Positions 28,191-38,843 of a stretch of DNA of 64,000 nt are shown one piece after another (positions within the stretch are counted from its first letter, which is position 1; each line of letters opens with the position of its first letter). Source of the DNA: Rhizobium sp. 9140 (GTDB lineage Bacteria; Pseudomonadota; Alphaproteobacteria; Rhizobiales; Rhizobiaceae); NCBI RefSeq assembly GCF_900067135.1, contig NZ_FJUR01000001.1, forward strand, positions 2,049,501 to 2,113,500. Reading direction: 5' to 3'. Both the position numbers and the translations under genes were made by a program. Below the pieces are notes generated by a model. It was given only the letters and a program-made list of their open reading frames with translations, did no database searches and had not been told where the DNA came from.

Positions 28191-28586
28191 TTTAATCTTC
28201 CTGCCTGTTTTGTGGGCTGAAACTAACTCAAATCCCGCCGAGTGTCATCTGATTTTTTTGCATTTATGCTACAGTCCAGCAAAAAATATTCATTGACATG
28301 AAGAGGTCATTTGCCGTTACTCGCGCTCCCTTTTCCTGCTTCGATCTGTCGCAGAAAGCGGGCAGGTTGCCTATGCCGCAGGCTCTGCGCGCCACTCGGC
28401 CCCACACGGGTTTTCATCCCGCCGCGAAGCGTTTAAGACCTGCAGCGTGGGTGTTGCGGGATTCGAAGATCGGATCGCATCGTCCGCTGTTCGTCCATAC
28501 GGCCCCGCACAAGGCACAGGTCGTAAGCAAACCTCATTTCGCCCGAATCCGTGCTTAGACGGAAGGCGCCACTCCGGAACCTGTTC
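28191..28586. other. Spacer upstream of proS
   Basis: A long A/T-richer gap (about 400 bases) between the divergent 36-residue gene and proS. TTGACA at 28292-28297 is a possible -35 for proS, but no good -10 follows at the right distance. A rightward frame from 28298 to 28558 has no ribosome site and looks random. Nothing else is supportable. Confidence 0.4.
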
Positions 28587-29915
28587 ATGCGTCTGTCCCG
28601 CTATTTCATGCCGATCCTGAAGGAAAACCCCAAGGAAGCGGAGATCGTCTCGCATCGCCTGATGCTGCGCGCCGGCATGATCCGCCAGCAGAGCCAAGGC
28701 ATCTATTCCTGGCTGCCGCTCGGTAAGCGCGTGCTCGACAAGGTCAATGGCATCATCCGCCAGGAGCAGAACCGCGCCGGCGCCATCGAGCTCTCCATGC
28801 CGACGCTCCAGTCGGCAGAACTCTGGCAGGAAAGCGGGCGCTACGACGATTATGGCAAGGAAATGCTGCGCATCAAGGACCGGCAGGAGCGCCCCATGCT
28901 CTACGGCCCGACCAACGAGGAGATGATCACCGACATCTTCCGCTCGTCGGTCAAGTCCTACAAGAACCTGCCGCTGAACCTCTATCACATCCAGCTGAAG
29001 TTCCGCGACGAGATCCGTCCGCGCTTCGGCACCATGCGCTCGCGCGAGTTCCTGATGAAGGACGCCTACTCCTTCGACCTCACCAAGGAAGGTGCCGAGC
29101 ATTCCTATCGCAAGATGTTCACCGCCTACCTGCGCACCTTTTCGCGGCTCGGCCTGCGCGCCATCCCGATGCGGGCGGATACCGGCCCGATCGGCGGCGA
29201 TCTCAGCCATGAGTTCATCATTCTTGCCGATACCGGCGAGTCCGAGGTGTACAGCCACCGCGATTTCGTGAACTTCGATATCCCGGCGGAAACGACGGAC
29301 TTCGATGACGTCTCTGCTCTGCAGGCTGTCTTCGACCAGTGGACTTCCGTCTATGCCGCAACGTCGGAAATGCACGACGAGGCAGCCTTCGATGCCATTC
29401 CCGAAAGCGAGCGCCTTTCGGCCCGCGGCATCGAGGTCGGCCACATCTTCTACTTCGGTACGAAATACTCCGAGCCCATGGGCGCCAAGGTTCAAGGCCC
29501 CGATGGCAAGGAACATCTGGTCCATATGGGCTCCTACGGCATCGGGCCGACGCGCCTTGTGCCGGCGATCATCGAGGCGTCGCATGACGAGAATGGCATC
29601 ATCTGGCCGGCCTCCGTCGCGCCGTTCGATGCCATTATCATCAACATGAAGGCTGGCGATGCAGCCTGCGATGCTGCCTGCGAGACGATCTACGCGGCCC
29701 TTGCCAAGGCCGGCATCGACACGCTTTACGACGACACCGACGACCGGGCGGGCACCAAGTTCGCGACGGCCGATCTCATCGGCGTGCCCACGCAGATCAT
29801 CGCGGGACCCCGCGCGGTTGCGGCTGGCGAGGTCGAGCTGAAGGACCGCAAGACCGGTGCGCGCGAGACCATGACCATCGAAGCTGCGATCAACAAGCTG
29901 ACCGCTGCGAAATAA
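28587..29915 (+). CDS. proS: Proline--tRNA ligase, short (alphaproteobacterial) type
   Basis: Charges tRNA-Pro. 442 residues, lacking the roughly 180-residue editing (INS) domain of E. coli ProS, as usual in alphaproteobacteria, where a separate deacylase does the editing. Class II motifs are visible: the [19 protein letters not shown] motif 1 region, [10 protein letters not shown] motif 2, and G-S-Y-G-I-G-P-T-R motif 3. A C-terminal anticodon-binding domain follows. The ATG at 28587 gives the normal family start. proS begins a run with lolC and lolD spaced by about 10 bases. Confidence 0.96.
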   Translation: MRLSRYFMPILKENPKEAEIVSHRLMLRAGMIRQQSQGIYSWLPLGKRVLDKVNGIIRQEQNRAGAIELSMPTLQSAELWQESGRYDDYGKEMLRIKDRQERPMLYGPTNEEMITDIFRSSVKSYKNLPLNLYHIQLKFRDEIRPRFGTMRSREFLMKDAYSFDLTKEGAEHSYRKMFTAYLRTFSRLGLRAIPMRADTGPIGGDLSHEFIILADTGESEVYSHRDFVNFDIPAETTDFDDVSALQAVFDQWTSVYAATSEMHDEAAFDAIPESERLSARGIEVGHIFYFGTKYSEPMGAKVQGPDGKEHLVHMGSYGIGPTRLVPAIIEASHDENGIIWPASVAPFDAIIINMKAGDAACDAACETIYAALAKAGIDTLYDDTDDRAGTKFATADLIGVPTQIIAGPRAVAAGEVELKDRKTGARETMTIEAAINKLTAAK

Positions 29916-29924
29916 GGACAAGGC

Positions 29925-31313
29925 ATGAGCGCCCCTTCCACGGACCCGAGACCGGCAAAGGCATCGGCAACGCCGCCCAAGGCTGGACTGAAGACAGCCT
30001 CGAAGGGCGCGCCGCCGAGGGAAACGCCGTCCGGTGACAAACCGTCGAAGGCTGCATCCAGCCGTCCGTTCTCGACCTTCGAGCGGCTGGTCGCCTGGCG
30101 CTATCTGCGCTCGCGCCGCAAGGAAGCGTTCATCTCCGTCATCGCCGGCTTCTCCTTCATCGGTATCATGCTCGGCGTGGCCACGCTCATCATCGTCATG
30201 GCTGTCATGAACGGGTTTCGCACGGAGCTCATCTCCCGCATTCTCGGTATCAACGGCCACATGATCGTGCAGCCGCTGGATGGCCCGCTGGACAATTACG
30301 CGGATCTGGCCACGCGCTTTTCCGGCATCAAGGGCGTCACCATGGCGATCCCGATGATCGAGGGGCAGACGCTGGCCTCCGGCCCCGGCGGGGCAGGGAC
30401 GGGCGCACTCGTGCGCGGCGTACGCGCCGACGATCTCGTGAAGATGAAGTCGATCTCCGATCATCTGAAATCGGGTGACCTCACCGGCTATGCGACGGGC
30501 GGCGGCGTCGCCATCGGCTCTCGCATGGCCGATCAGCTTGGTCTCCAGGCTGGCAGTACCATCACGCTGGTGGCGCCTGAAGGCGATGTGACGCCCATGG
30601 GCGTCAATCCGCGCGTGAAGTCCTATACCGTCTCCGCGATCTTCGAGATCGGCATGTCGGAATATGACGCGTCGATCATCTTCATGCCGCTGGAGGAGGC
30701 GCAGCTCTACTTCAATGCAGAGGGAATCGCGCAATCCATCGAGCTTTTCGTGGAGAAGCCGGACCTCGTCGACAGCCTGCGCCAGCCGGTGGAAGACGCG
30801 GCCCAGAGGCAGGTGCTGATCAGCGACTGGCGTGACCGGAACAAGACCTTTTTCTCAGCCTTGCAGGTCGAGCGCAACGTCATGTTCATGATCCTGACCC
30901 TGATCGTTCTGGTCGCCGCACTCAACATCGTGTCGGGCCTGATCATGCTGGTGAAGGACAAAGGCAGCGACATCGCCATCCTGCGGACCATGGGGGCGTC
31001 CTCGGGCGCGGTCATGCGCATCTTCTTCATGACGGGCGCGGCCATCGGCATCGTCGGAACGCTGGCGGGTGTGGCGCTCGGCGTCGTCGTGTGCCTGAAT
31101 ATCGAATCCATCCGGCAGTTCTTCTCATGGATCTCCGGCACGACGATCTTCAATCCGGAACTCTACTTCCTCAGTCAGCTGCCCGCCGATATGAACCTCG
31201 GCGAGACCGTCGCGGTCGTCGGCATGGCCATCGGACTGTCGTTCCTGGCAACCATCTTCCCCGCTTGGCGGGCCTCGCGACTGGATCCGGTCCAGGCGCT
31301 GCGTTACGAGTGA
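29925..31313 (+). CDS. Lipoprotein-releasing ABC transporter permease LolC/LolE type
   Basis: Inner-membrane component of the complex that extracts outer-membrane lipoproteins and passes them to LolA. 462 residues. The first about 45 residues are an unusual Pro/Lys/Ser-rich cytoplasmic tail. Then come [21 protein letters not shown], a first membrane helix, a large periplasmic MacB-like domain (about 95-310), and three C-terminal helices of the FtsX fold. One permease gene only is present, as in many alphaproteobacteria with a LolF-type hybrid, so LolC versus LolE cannot be decided. lolD follows after 10 bases. Confidence 0.93.
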   Translation: MSAPSTDPRPAKASATPPKAGLKTASKGAPPRETPSGDKPSKAASSRPFSTFERLVAWRYLRSRRKEAFISVIAGFSFIGIMLGVATLIIVMAVMNGFRTELISRILGINGHMIVQPLDGPLDNYADLATRFSGIKGVTMAIPMIEGQTLASGPGGAGTGALVRGVRADDLVKMKSISDHLKSGDLTGYATGGGVAIGSRMADQLGLQAGSTITLVAPEGDVTPMGVNPRVKSYTVSAIFEIGMSEYDASIIFMPLEEAQLYFNAEGIAQSIELFVEKPDLVDSLRQPVEDAAQRQVLISDWRDRNKTFFSALQVERNVMFMILTLIVLVAALNIVSGLIMLVKDKGSDIAILRTMGASSGAVMRIFFMTGAAIGIVGTLAGVALGVVVCLNIESIRQFFSWISGTTIFNPELYFLSQLPADMNLGETVAVVGMAIGLSFLATIFPAWRASRLDPVQALRYE

Positions 31314-31323
31314 CAGGAACGAT

Positions 31324-32013
<690 letters not shown>

Positions 32014-32029
32014 GGTGCGCCGCGCGGCC

Positions 32030-32416
32030 TTATGCCGCCCCGTGGCACACGGCCTCGATATTATATCCATCCGGATCGAGCACGAACGCGCCGTAATAAT
32101 CCGCATGATAATGCGGCCGTAGACCGGGCGCGCCATTGTCGCGCCCGCCGGCCGCGATGGCTGCGGCGTGGAAGGCATCTACGAGGCCGCGATTCTGCGC
32201 CGCAAAGGCCACGTGCAGCCCGCCGGACATCGCCTTGCCGCTGCTGATCCAGAAGAATGGACTGCCGGGCGTTCCGTAGCCGAGATGTGCCTCCTTGCCG
32301 CTCATCTCCACGGTAACCTCCAACTGCCGCGCAATGCCGAGCGGTGCCAGCGCCGCGTCGTAGAAGGCCGCAGCGCGTACGAAATCGCGAACGGGAAAGC
32401 CGATATGGTCGAGCAT
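32030..32416 (-). CDS. VOC (glyoxalase-fold) family protein
   Basis: A 128-residue single-domain vicinal-oxygen-chelate protein. It opens with L-D-H-I-G-F-P-V-R-D and A-A-F-Y-D-A-A-L-A-P-L-G, and ends with the paired strand Y-Y-G-A-F-V-L-D-P-D-G-Y-N-I-E-A-V-C-H. The N-terminal His and C-terminal Glu metal ligands are present, plus H-Y-H-A-D-Y-Y. Members range from glyoxalases to resistance proteins and dioxygenases; the substrate cannot be predicted. Convergent with lolD, 16 bases away. It is divergent from the small peptide gene at 32547. Confidence 0.88.
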   Translation of the reverse strand: MLDHIGFPVRDFVRAAAFYDAALAPLGIARQLEVTVEMSGKEAHLGYGTPGSPFFWISSGKAMSGGLHVAFAAQNRGLVDAFHAAAIAAGGRDNGAPGLRPHYHADYYGAFVLDPDGYNIEAVCHGAA

Positions 32417-32500
32417 GATAGTCTCCGTTTCAGGTTTGGAATGCTGCCTCGAGTCCGCCGCATTTTCTTAACCATTGCCGAAAATGCTCTCTTGATCAAG

Positions 32501-32526
32501 GAACAAAAAGAGTACATAAAAAGAAC
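32501..32526. promoter_or_regulatory. Candidate LexA-like operator (GAAC/GTAC/GAAC spaced by seven)
   Basis: GAAC at 32501, GTAC at 32512 and GAAC at 32523, each separated by seven A-rich bases. The alphaproteobacterial SOS box is GAAC, seven bases, GAAC (or its complement GTTC, seven bases, GTTC). Each half here deviates by one base in the shared GTAC. It lies between the VOC gene and the 28-residue peptide gene, 20 bases before the latter's ATG. Confidence 0.3.
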
Positions 32527-32546
32527 ATAACCAAAAGGAGCATGCC

Positions 32547-32633
32547 ATGTCTGACTTCCTCCGTGATCTCGCCGCACTGACCTCTGTCGCCATGTTCGTT
32601 GCCAGTTTTTCCATTCTTCTGCTCGGTCTCTGA
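32547..32633 (+). CDS. Single-pass membrane micro-protein, 28 aa
   Basis: A short frame with a near-ideal ribosome site (AAAAGGAG, eight bases before the ATG). The product has a polar amphipathic head (S-D-F-L-R-D-L-A-A-L-T-S) and one hydrophobic helix ending L-L-L-G-L. It looks like other bacterial stress micro-proteins that sit in the inner membrane, but no family is known to me. It stands alone between a divergent VOC gene and dnaE, with a candidate LexA-like operator just upstream. Confidence 0.55.
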   Translation: MSDFLRDLAALTSVAMFVASFSILLLGL

Positions 32634-32743
32634 GACGGCACAGGTCTCTCTCGGCAAGTTCCGGGGGAGAAACGCGACGCCGTTGTCGCTTCGTCAGCCT
32701 GAAGAGCGTATGCTTTCATCTCATGCAAGAGTCGGAGTGACCT

Positions 32744-35700
32744 ATGGCGGATGCGGGCGTGAGCTTTGCGGGTGGGACGGGCAATGGCGACAAGCCGGGG
32801 CCGCAGTTCGTCCATCTAAGAACCCACTCAGCGTTCTCGCTGCTGGAAGGCGCTCTTCCGATCAAGAAGATCATCGGCAAGGCGGTCTCCGACGCGCAGC
32901 CGGCCATCGGCATCGCCGACACGAACAATCTGTTCGCGGCGCTGGAATTCTCTTTGAAATGCATGGACGACGGCATCCAGCCGTTGATTGGCTGCCAGCT
33001 GTCGCTCGATATGGAGGATGAGGTCGAAGGCGAGAAGCGCGGGCATGCTCAGCACCTCGCGAAGCTTCCGGCCATCGTGCTGATTGCAGCGACGGATGCA
33101 GGCTATGTCAATCTCGTCGATCTCGTCAGCCGCGCCTATCTCGGCGGGGAGGGCAACCAGAGCGTCCGCATCTGCCTGTCCTGGCTGAAGGAGATCGGGA
33201 CAGACGGCCTCATCGCTCTGACGGGGGCATCCGGCGGGCCGATCGACATCGCGATCCGCTCAGGGCACACGGCGCTCGGCGAGGCGCGGGCGCGCTGCCT
33301 GATGGAGCTGTTCGGCGATCGGCTCTATGTCGAGTTGCAGCGTCACGGGCGCTACGACAAGCGGCACGAGAACCGGATGATCGATCTCGCCTACCGGCTG
33401 GAACTGCCGCTGGTGGCGACCAACGAACCTTTCTTCCCGACGCCGGGCGACTACGATGCGCATGACGCCCTGATGGCGGTGGCGCACAACGCCATGGTCT
33501 CCGACGACACGCGCTTCCGCCTGACGCCCGACCACTATCTGAAGAGCCGCCAGGAGATGGCGAAGCTGTTCGCCGATCTGCCGGAAGCGCTCGACAACAC
33601 GATCGAGGTTGCGCGGCGATGCACCTTCGTGCTGAAGACCCGCGCGCCGATCCTGCCGCGCTTCACCGGCGCGTCCGACGATCCGGCGGAGGCAGAACGG
33701 GCCGAATCGCGCGAACTTCGCCGCCAGGCCATTGAGGGACTGGAGGAGCGGATGCAGACACTCGGCCTGTCGCCGGGCTATAGTGAGACGGACTATCGCG
33801 AGCGGCTGGATTTCGAACTCGGCGTCATCGAGCGCATGAAGTTTCCGGGCTACTTCCTCATCGTTGCCGACTTCATCAAGTGGGCAAAGTTGCAGGACAT
33901 CCCGGTCGGTCCGGGCCGCGGCTCGGGCGCGGGCTCGCTCGTCGCCTATGCGCTGACGATCACCGACGTCGATCCCTTGCGCTTCTCGCTGCTGTTCGAA
34001 CGCTTTCTCAACCCGGAACGCGTGTCGATGCCCGACTTCGATATCGACTTCTGCCAGGACCGTCGCGAAGAGGTCATCCGGTACGTGCAGGCCAAGTATG
34101 GTCGCGAGCAGGTGGCACAGATCATCACGTTCGGATCGCTACAGGCGCGCGCTGCCCTTCGCGACGTCGGCCGTGTGCTGGAAATGCCCTACGGGCAGGT
34201 CGACAAGATCTGCAAGATGGTGCCGAACAATCCGGCAAACCCCGTCACGCTCGCCAAGGCGATCGAGGACGAACCACGCTTTCAGGAAGAGGTCGACAAG
34301 GAGCCGGTCATCGGCCGCCTGCTCGATATCGCCCAGAAGATCGAAGGCCTTTACCGCCACGCATCCACCCACGCCGCCGGCATCGTGATCGGCGATCGGC
34401 CGCTGTCGAAGCTCGTGCCCATGTACCGCGATCCGCGATCCGACATGCCGGTGACGCAGTTCAACATGAAGTGGGTCGAGCAGGCCGGCCTCGTGAAGTT
34501 CGACTTCCTCGGCCTGAAGACGCTGACGGTGCTGAAAACGGCGGTCGATTTCATCGCCAAGCGCGGCATCCATGTCGCTCTGGAAGCGCTGCCGCTGGAC
34601 GACGCCAAGACCTACGAGATGCTGTCGAAGGGTGACACGGTCGGCGTGTTCCAGGTGGAAAGTGCCGGCATGCGCAAGGCGCTGATCGGCATGCGGCCGG
34701 ATTGCATCGAGGATATCATCGCCCTCGTCGCGCTCTATCGCCCGGGTCCGATGGAAAACATCCCCGTCTACAATGCGCGAAAGCATGGCGAGGAGGAGAT
34801 CGAATCGATCCACCCGACCATCGACTACCTTCTGAAGGAGACGCAGGGCGTCATCGTCTATCAGGAACAGGTGATGCAGATCGCCCAGGTCCTCTCCGGC
34901 TACTCTCTCGGCGAGGCCGATCTGCTGCGCCGCGCGATGGGCAAGAAGATCAAGGCCGAGATGGACATGCAGCGGGCGCGCTTCGTGGATGGCGCCGTGA
35001 AGAATGGCGTGGCGAAGCCTCAGGCCGACATGATCTTCGATCTGCTCGCGAAATTTGCCAATTACGGCTTCAACAAGAGCCACGCGGCGGCCTACGCCAT
35101 CGTCTCCTATCAGACGGCTTACCTCAAGGCACATTATCCGGTCGAGTTCCTCGCAGCGTCCATGACGCTCGACATGGCGAACACCGAGAAGCTGGTCGAT
35201 TTCCGCCAGGATGCCGGCCGGCTCGGCATCACCGTAGTGCCACCCTCGGTGCAGACCTCGTTCCGCCGCTTCGAGACGGGCGACAACCGTATCTTCTATT
35301 CGCTCTCGGCGCTTAAGGGTGTCGGCGAGGCGGCCGTCGAGCATATCGTGGCAATGCGGGGCGAAACGCCCTTTGCAAGCCTTGAGGATTTCTGCCTGCG
35401 CATCGACCCGAAGCTGTTGAACCGCCGCGTGTTCGAGAGCTTAATCTGCGCCGGCGCCTTCGATGGTTTCGGCTATGACCGGGCCGCGCTGGTCACGGGT
35501 CTGGATCGGATCCTGGGTTTTGCCCAGTTTGCCAACGAGAACAGGCTCAAGGGTCAGCACGATATGTTTGGCGCGGGCGCCGCCACAGGACCCGAAAAGA
35601 TCGGCCTGCCGGATTTCACGCCATGGCTGGCGTCGGAGAAGCTCCAGCGGGAATTCCAGGTGCTCGGTTTCTACCTCTCGGCTCATCCGCTCGATACCTA

Positions 35701-36253
35701 TAATGAGCTTCTGGCGAAGATCCGGTGCCAGACCTTTTCCGACTTCGCTCTGTCGGTGAAAAAGGGCAATACCGCTGGACGTCTTGCGGGCACCGTCACA
35801 TCGAAGCAGGAGCGCAAGACGCGCACCGGCAACAAGATGGGCATCGTCACCTTTTCCGATTCGTCCGGCCAGTTCGAAGCCGTTCTGTTTTCCGAAATGC
35901 TGCAGCAATATCGCGATTTGCTGGAGCCGGGGAAGTCGCTGGTGCTGACCGTGCAGGCAGAGGAGCGTCCGGAGGGGATCGGCCTGCGGATCCAGACGCT
36001 GCAATCCCTGGAGGAGCGCTCGTTCCAGATGCAGAAGGCACTGCGCGTCTATGTCCGCGACAGCGGCCCGCTCCGCTCCGTTGCCACGCATCTGAACACG
36101 AAAGGCGACGGACAGGTGTCCTTCATCATCGTCAAGGACAATGGTCAGCGCGAGATCGAGGTGGAACTGGGCGACAAATATCGCATCTCCGCCGAGATTG
36201 CCGCCGCCTTGAAGACAGCCCCCGGCGTGATCGATGTCGAACTGATCTCGTAG
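32744..36253 (+). CDS. dnaE: DNA polymerase III subunit alpha
   Basis: The replicative polymerase, 1169 residues. Domain order is standard: an N-terminal PHP domain (F-V-H-L-R-T-H-S-A-F-S-L-L-E-G-A), a polymerase domain with G-P-G-R-G-S-G-A-G-S-L-V-A-Y and the catalytic P-D-F-D-I-D-F segment, the fingers with H-A-A-G-I-V-I, then F-N-K-S-H-A-A-A-Y, helix-hairpin-helix and OB domains. Length and motifs match the housekeeping DnaE1 rather than the inducible DnaE2. GGAG precedes the ATG. It could be cotranscribed with the preceding micro-protein gene. Confidence 0.96.
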   Translation: MADAGVSFAGGTGNGDKPGPQFVHLRTHSAFSLLEGALPIKKIIGKAVSDAQPAIGIADTNNLFAALEFSLKCMDDGIQPLIGCQLSLDMEDEVEGEKRGHAQHLAKLPAIVLIAATDAGYVNLVDLVSRAYLGGEGNQSVRICLSWLKEIGTDGLIALTGASGGPIDIAIRSGHTALGEARARCLMELFGDRLYVELQRHGRYDKRHENRMIDLAYRLELPLVATNEPFFPTPGDYDAHDALMAVAHNAMVSDDTRFRLTPDHYLKSRQEMAKLFADLPEALDNTIEVARRCTFVLKTRAPILPRFTGASDDPAEAERAESRELRRQAIEGLEERMQTLGLSPGYSETDYRERLDFELGVIERMKFPGYFLIVADFIKWAKLQDIPVGPGRGSGAGSLVAYALTITDVDPLRFSLLFERFLNPERVSMPDFDIDFCQDRREEVIRYVQAKYGREQVAQIITFGSLQARAALRDVGRVLEMPYGQVDKICKMVPNNPANPVTLAKAIEDEPRFQEEVDKEPVIGRLLDIAQKIEGLYRHASTHAAGIVIGDRPLSKLVPMYRDPRSDMPVTQFNMKWVEQAGLVKFDFLGLKTLTVLKTAVDFIAKRGIHVALEALPLDDAKTYEMLSKGDTVGVFQVESAGMRKALIGMRPDCIEDIIALVALYRPGPMENIPVYNARKHGEEEIESIHPTIDYLLKETQGVIVYQEQVMQIAQVLSGYSLGEADLLRRAMGKKIKAEMDMQRARFVDGAVKNGVAKPQADMIFDLLAKFANYGFNKSHAAAYAIVSYQTAYLKAHYPVEFLAASMTLDMANTEKLVDFRQDAGRLGITVVPPSVQTSFRRFETGDNRIFYSLSALKGVGEAAVEHIVAMRGETPFASLEDFCLRIDPKLLNRRVFESLICAGAFDGFGYDRAALVTGLDRILGFAQFANENRLKGQHDMFGAGAATGPEKIGLPDFTPWLASEKLQREFQVLGFYLSAHPLDTYNELLAKIRCQTFSDFALSVKKGNTAGRLAGTVTSKQERKTRTGNKMGIVTFSDSSGQFEAVLFSEMLQQYRDLLEPGKSLVLTVQAEERPEGIGLRIQTLQSLEERSFQMQKALRVYVRDSGPLRSVATHLNTKGDGQVSFIIVKDNGQREIEVELGDKYRISAEIAAALKTAPGVIDVELIS

Positions 36254-36334
36254 GGGCTTCTCGACCTGACGGGTTCGCTCGGGGAAGCAGGCCTGCCTTT
36301 ACACCGTGTCGGGTATCGGGAGGGGACGTTCGCT

Positions 36335-37594
36335 TTACCCCTTCGCGGGATGTGTGATTGTCACGAAGTCCGTGCCGCGGCCGGTTTCCGGGCCGAGGCC
36401 CATGTCGGAGACGGTGAGGGACGAGCCGGGCGCAAGGACGTCCTCAACCTGCTCGCGCAGCTCTGCCGTCATCTGGATGCGATCGAGCACGCGTGTCGCT
36501 GCGTTATAGGCGAGCGCATCATCGTCCAGGGCGATCCCGAGCCGCGTCTTCATCGACTTGGGGACGACGTTGTCGAGAGATAGCGAGAACCAGTTGCCCT
36601 TTCCCGTCGTCGCATCGATATCCTGGAACTGGTAGAAATGCGCACCGAGCGCGATCTCCGGCTCCGTGATCGTCACCGGCGCTTCGAAGAGCGGCGTGAA
36701 ATCGCGGCGAACCAGAAGTTGCCCGTTGGCAGGTGGCGGCAGATTGGCTTTCTTGAAGAGCGCGTCCACCAGCTCCGGCGTTACCCGACCCTTGGGCTCG
36801 CGACCTTCTGCCAGTTCGAATGCGCGGATGGCAGCGATCGACCGGCTACCCAGCGCACCATCCGGCACACCGGCATCAAAGCCGAGACTGTTCAGCGCCG
36901 CTTGCACATCGAGGTTGAGCTCGCGCGCACCGCGGCGGGTGATCAGGATGCGGATCGGCTCTCGATCGTCATCGGCGCGTGCGACGGGTGACGTTGGGGC
37001 TGTGACGGCCGGCTCGCTCATCGCCACTTCCACATTGCCGCTCGGGATCTGCGACATGGCGGGACGCAGCGTAGCATCCGAGAGCAGCTGTGGTTCCGGC
37101 TCGGACGGCTGGAAGAGGAAGCTGTGCGACACCGGCTGTGGTGCGATCTGGCGATCGGAAATCACGACGTGCAATCCGCGCTCCGTCATCTTGTAGAGCG
37201 ACTTTGCAAAGGCATTCGGCAGCCGCACGCAGCCATGGGACGCGGGGTAGGAGGGCACGCTGTTGGAGGCATGAAGCGCGATGCCGGACCATGTCAGCCG
37301 CTGCATGAACGGCATGGGTGCGTTGGAATAGATATTCGATTCATGATAGCGGCGCTTCTCGAGGATGGAGAAGATGCCCGTCGGCGTCTCATGGCCGCGC
37401 TTGCCGGAGGAGACCTTCGAGGTGGCGACCACCGTGTCGCCGTCATAGACGACCAAGGACTGTTTGTCCTTGGATACCACGATCTGTAGCGGCGAGGTTC
37501 CATCGGCGGCGACCGCCGTCGTGCTGGCGAGAGCGAGCAACAGAAGCCCGAGTCCGAGAGTAGAACGCAAAACCATCGACACCATCCGGATCAT
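36335..37594 (-). CDS. L,D-transpeptidase with peptidoglycan-binding domain
   Basis: A periplasmic cell-wall enzyme of the YkuD family, 419 residues. A signal peptide covers residues 1-30 (hydrophobic core, A-V-A-A end). The YkuD catalytic domain spans about 35-150 with His 108 (I-A-L-H-A-S), His 120 and nucleophile Cys 122 in S-H-G-C-V-R-L-P. A PG_binding_1-like helical domain lies near 220-275 (V-Q-A-A-L-N-S-L-G-F-D-A-G-V-P-D-G). It would form 3-3 cross-links or attach proteins to peptidoglycan, both common in rhizobia. Convergent with dnaE. Confidence 0.92.
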   Translation of the reverse strand: MIRMVSMVLRSTLGLGLLLLALASTTAVAADGTSPLQIVVSKDKQSLVVYDGDTVVATSKVSSGKRGHETPTGIFSILEKRRYHESNIYSNAPMPFMQRLTWSGIALHASNSVPSYPASHGCVRLPNAFAKSLYKMTERGLHVVISDRQIAPQPVSHSFLFQPSEPEPQLLSDATLRPAMSQIPSGNVEVAMSEPAVTAPTSPVARADDDREPIRILITRRGARELNLDVQAALNSLGFDAGVPDGALGSRSIAAIRAFELAEGREPKGRVTPELVDALFKKANLPPPANGQLLVRRDFTPLFEAPVTITEPEIALGAHFYQFQDIDATTGKGNWFSLSLDNVVPKSMKTRLGIALDDDALAYNAATRVLDRIQMTAELREQVEDVLAPGSSLTVSDMGLGPETGRGTDFVTITHPAKG

Positions 37595-37746
37595 TCGAAC
37601 AGGGTGAAGGCTACGGAAAGAGATTTAAGGAAGCTTTGCCGTCTGGTGGGGAATGAAACGCGAAGCGTGCTATTTCAATCACCAATAGGTGAAGTCTGTG
37701 GAAAACGGTCGGACGGCCATCCCGCCTGAAGTTTGTCGCACATCCG

Positions 37747-38412
37747 TCAGCGCAGGAAATGCTGCCGGATGAGCCGGGCGGCGTCGTCCCAGTTCTCGGC
37801 ACTCTCGATTCCTTGGGTGGGTGCGGGGGCCATCGCCAGAAATTCCGCATTGGCCATCAGCCGGATCAAAAGGCAATCTGGGGCATGCTCGCGCACGGAT
37901 TCCAGATTGCGCAGAATGTCGTCGATGAAGGCCACGGGGACATCGCGCGCGTCATGAAGCTGCTTGACGACGGGACCCTTGGGCGCCTCGGTCGCCAGCA
38001 GCGGATAGGCCGACAGCCCGTGCCGGTCGAGCAGCCGCCGGCGCACCTCCGTGTGGCGGGGCGGCATGGCTGTGAGGAAGACGATGTCTGCTTCGCTCGA
38101 GAGATCGGCGAGCGTCTCTGCCACCTGCGAAGCGGGCGTCTGCCACGTGTCCTGCGTCAGGAAGAAGTCCTCCAGCAACGTCGGCACCATCGCGTCCGGC
38201 ACGGGTTCGCCTGTCTCCAAGTGTATGATGTTGCCATGCAGGCGGAACGACCGGGGCAAAAGCTCCCGTCCGCCGGATTTCAGGAAGCTCTGAAACGGCG
38301 TCACGAATTCGAGGACCACCTCGTCGATATCGCAGACGATCAGCGGTCGGTCGGTCAACTCTATGTGGTCGAAGCAGAGGGGGGCCAGCGGATCAAGGGT
38401 CTCAGTGGTCAT
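37747..38412 (-). CDS. HAD-like hypothetical protein, 221 aa
   Basis: Resembles a haloacid-dehalogenase-fold protein: an N-terminal strand with I-V-C-D-I-D-E-V-V-L (a variant of D-x-D-x motif I), a later A-D-I-V-F-L-T-A-M-P-P strand (motif II with Thr), and a C-terminal V-A-F-I-D-D-I strand (motif IV). The core Asp residues are therefore present, suggesting phosphatase-type activity on an unknown substrate. Conserved mainly in rhizobia, as far as I recall. Its start overlaps the stop of the upstream DUF3572 gene by four bases. Confidence 0.75.
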   Translation of the reverse strand: MTTETLDPLAPLCFDHIELTDRPLIVCDIDEVVLEFVTPFQSFLKSGGRELLPRSFRLHGNIIHLETGEPVPDAMVPTLLEDFFLTQDTWQTPASQVAETLADLSSEADIVFLTAMPPRHTEVRRRLLDRHGLSAYPLLATEAPKGPVVKQLHDARDVPVAFIDDILRNLESVREHAPDCLLIRLMANAEFLAMAPAPTQGIESAENWDDAARLIRQHFLR

Positions 38413-38708
38413 GCGCTGCCCGTATCGCCGCGAAAGCCGGAGAGGGTGGCATGCGCGCGCGCCACCGTTTCCGGCTTGGTTCCCGTGGCTTCGCAGAACT
38501 GCATCAGCGTCGGCTCGTGATCCATGACGAAATCGAGCAGCCCGGCCATGAAGCCCGGATCGCCGACGGCGCCGCGAAGACCGGTCGGATCGGTACCCGT
38601 CAGCGCCAGAAAGCGGCCGAGAAGCTCGGGTTCGCTCGCAAGCCAGCCGAGCACGGCAATGGCGGTCTCATCCGCTGTCGTCACTGTTTTCACCCTATTC
38701 CGCAACAC
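38409..38708 (-). CDS. DUF3572 family protein, 99 aa
   Basis: A small helical alphaproteobacterial protein of unknown function. The family pattern A-I-A-V-L-G-W-L-A-S-E-P-E-L-L-G-R-F-L-A-L-T-G and F-M-A-G-L-L-D-F-V-M is clear. Usually found beside divK, as here, where it is divergent. The start is uncertain: the GTG at 38708 gives 99 residues, whereas the GTG at 38684 is better spaced from an AGGG. Overlap with the HAD-like gene suggests a two-gene operon. Confidence 0.8.
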   Translation of the reverse strand: MLRNRVKTVTTADETAIAVLGWLASEPELLGRFLALTGTDPTGLRGAVGDPGFMAGLLDFVMDHEPTLMQFCEATGTKPETVARAHATLSGFRGDTGSA

Positions 38709-38843
38709 GTCGGCTTTTCTGGCCTATGATTACCTTTTTTTCAACCAAATAGGCCTAACTGTTCACCAGTCATGCGCGAATGCTGGTCTTGCAGCTGGCG
38801 GAATGACCCCCGGCCACGGCCGTACACGCGGGAAGGTTCTGAT

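Noticed and set aside
28298..28558. An 86-residue rightward frame upstream of proS
   Set aside because: No ribosome site, random-looking composition and no fit with a known small protein; I treat it as a spacer.
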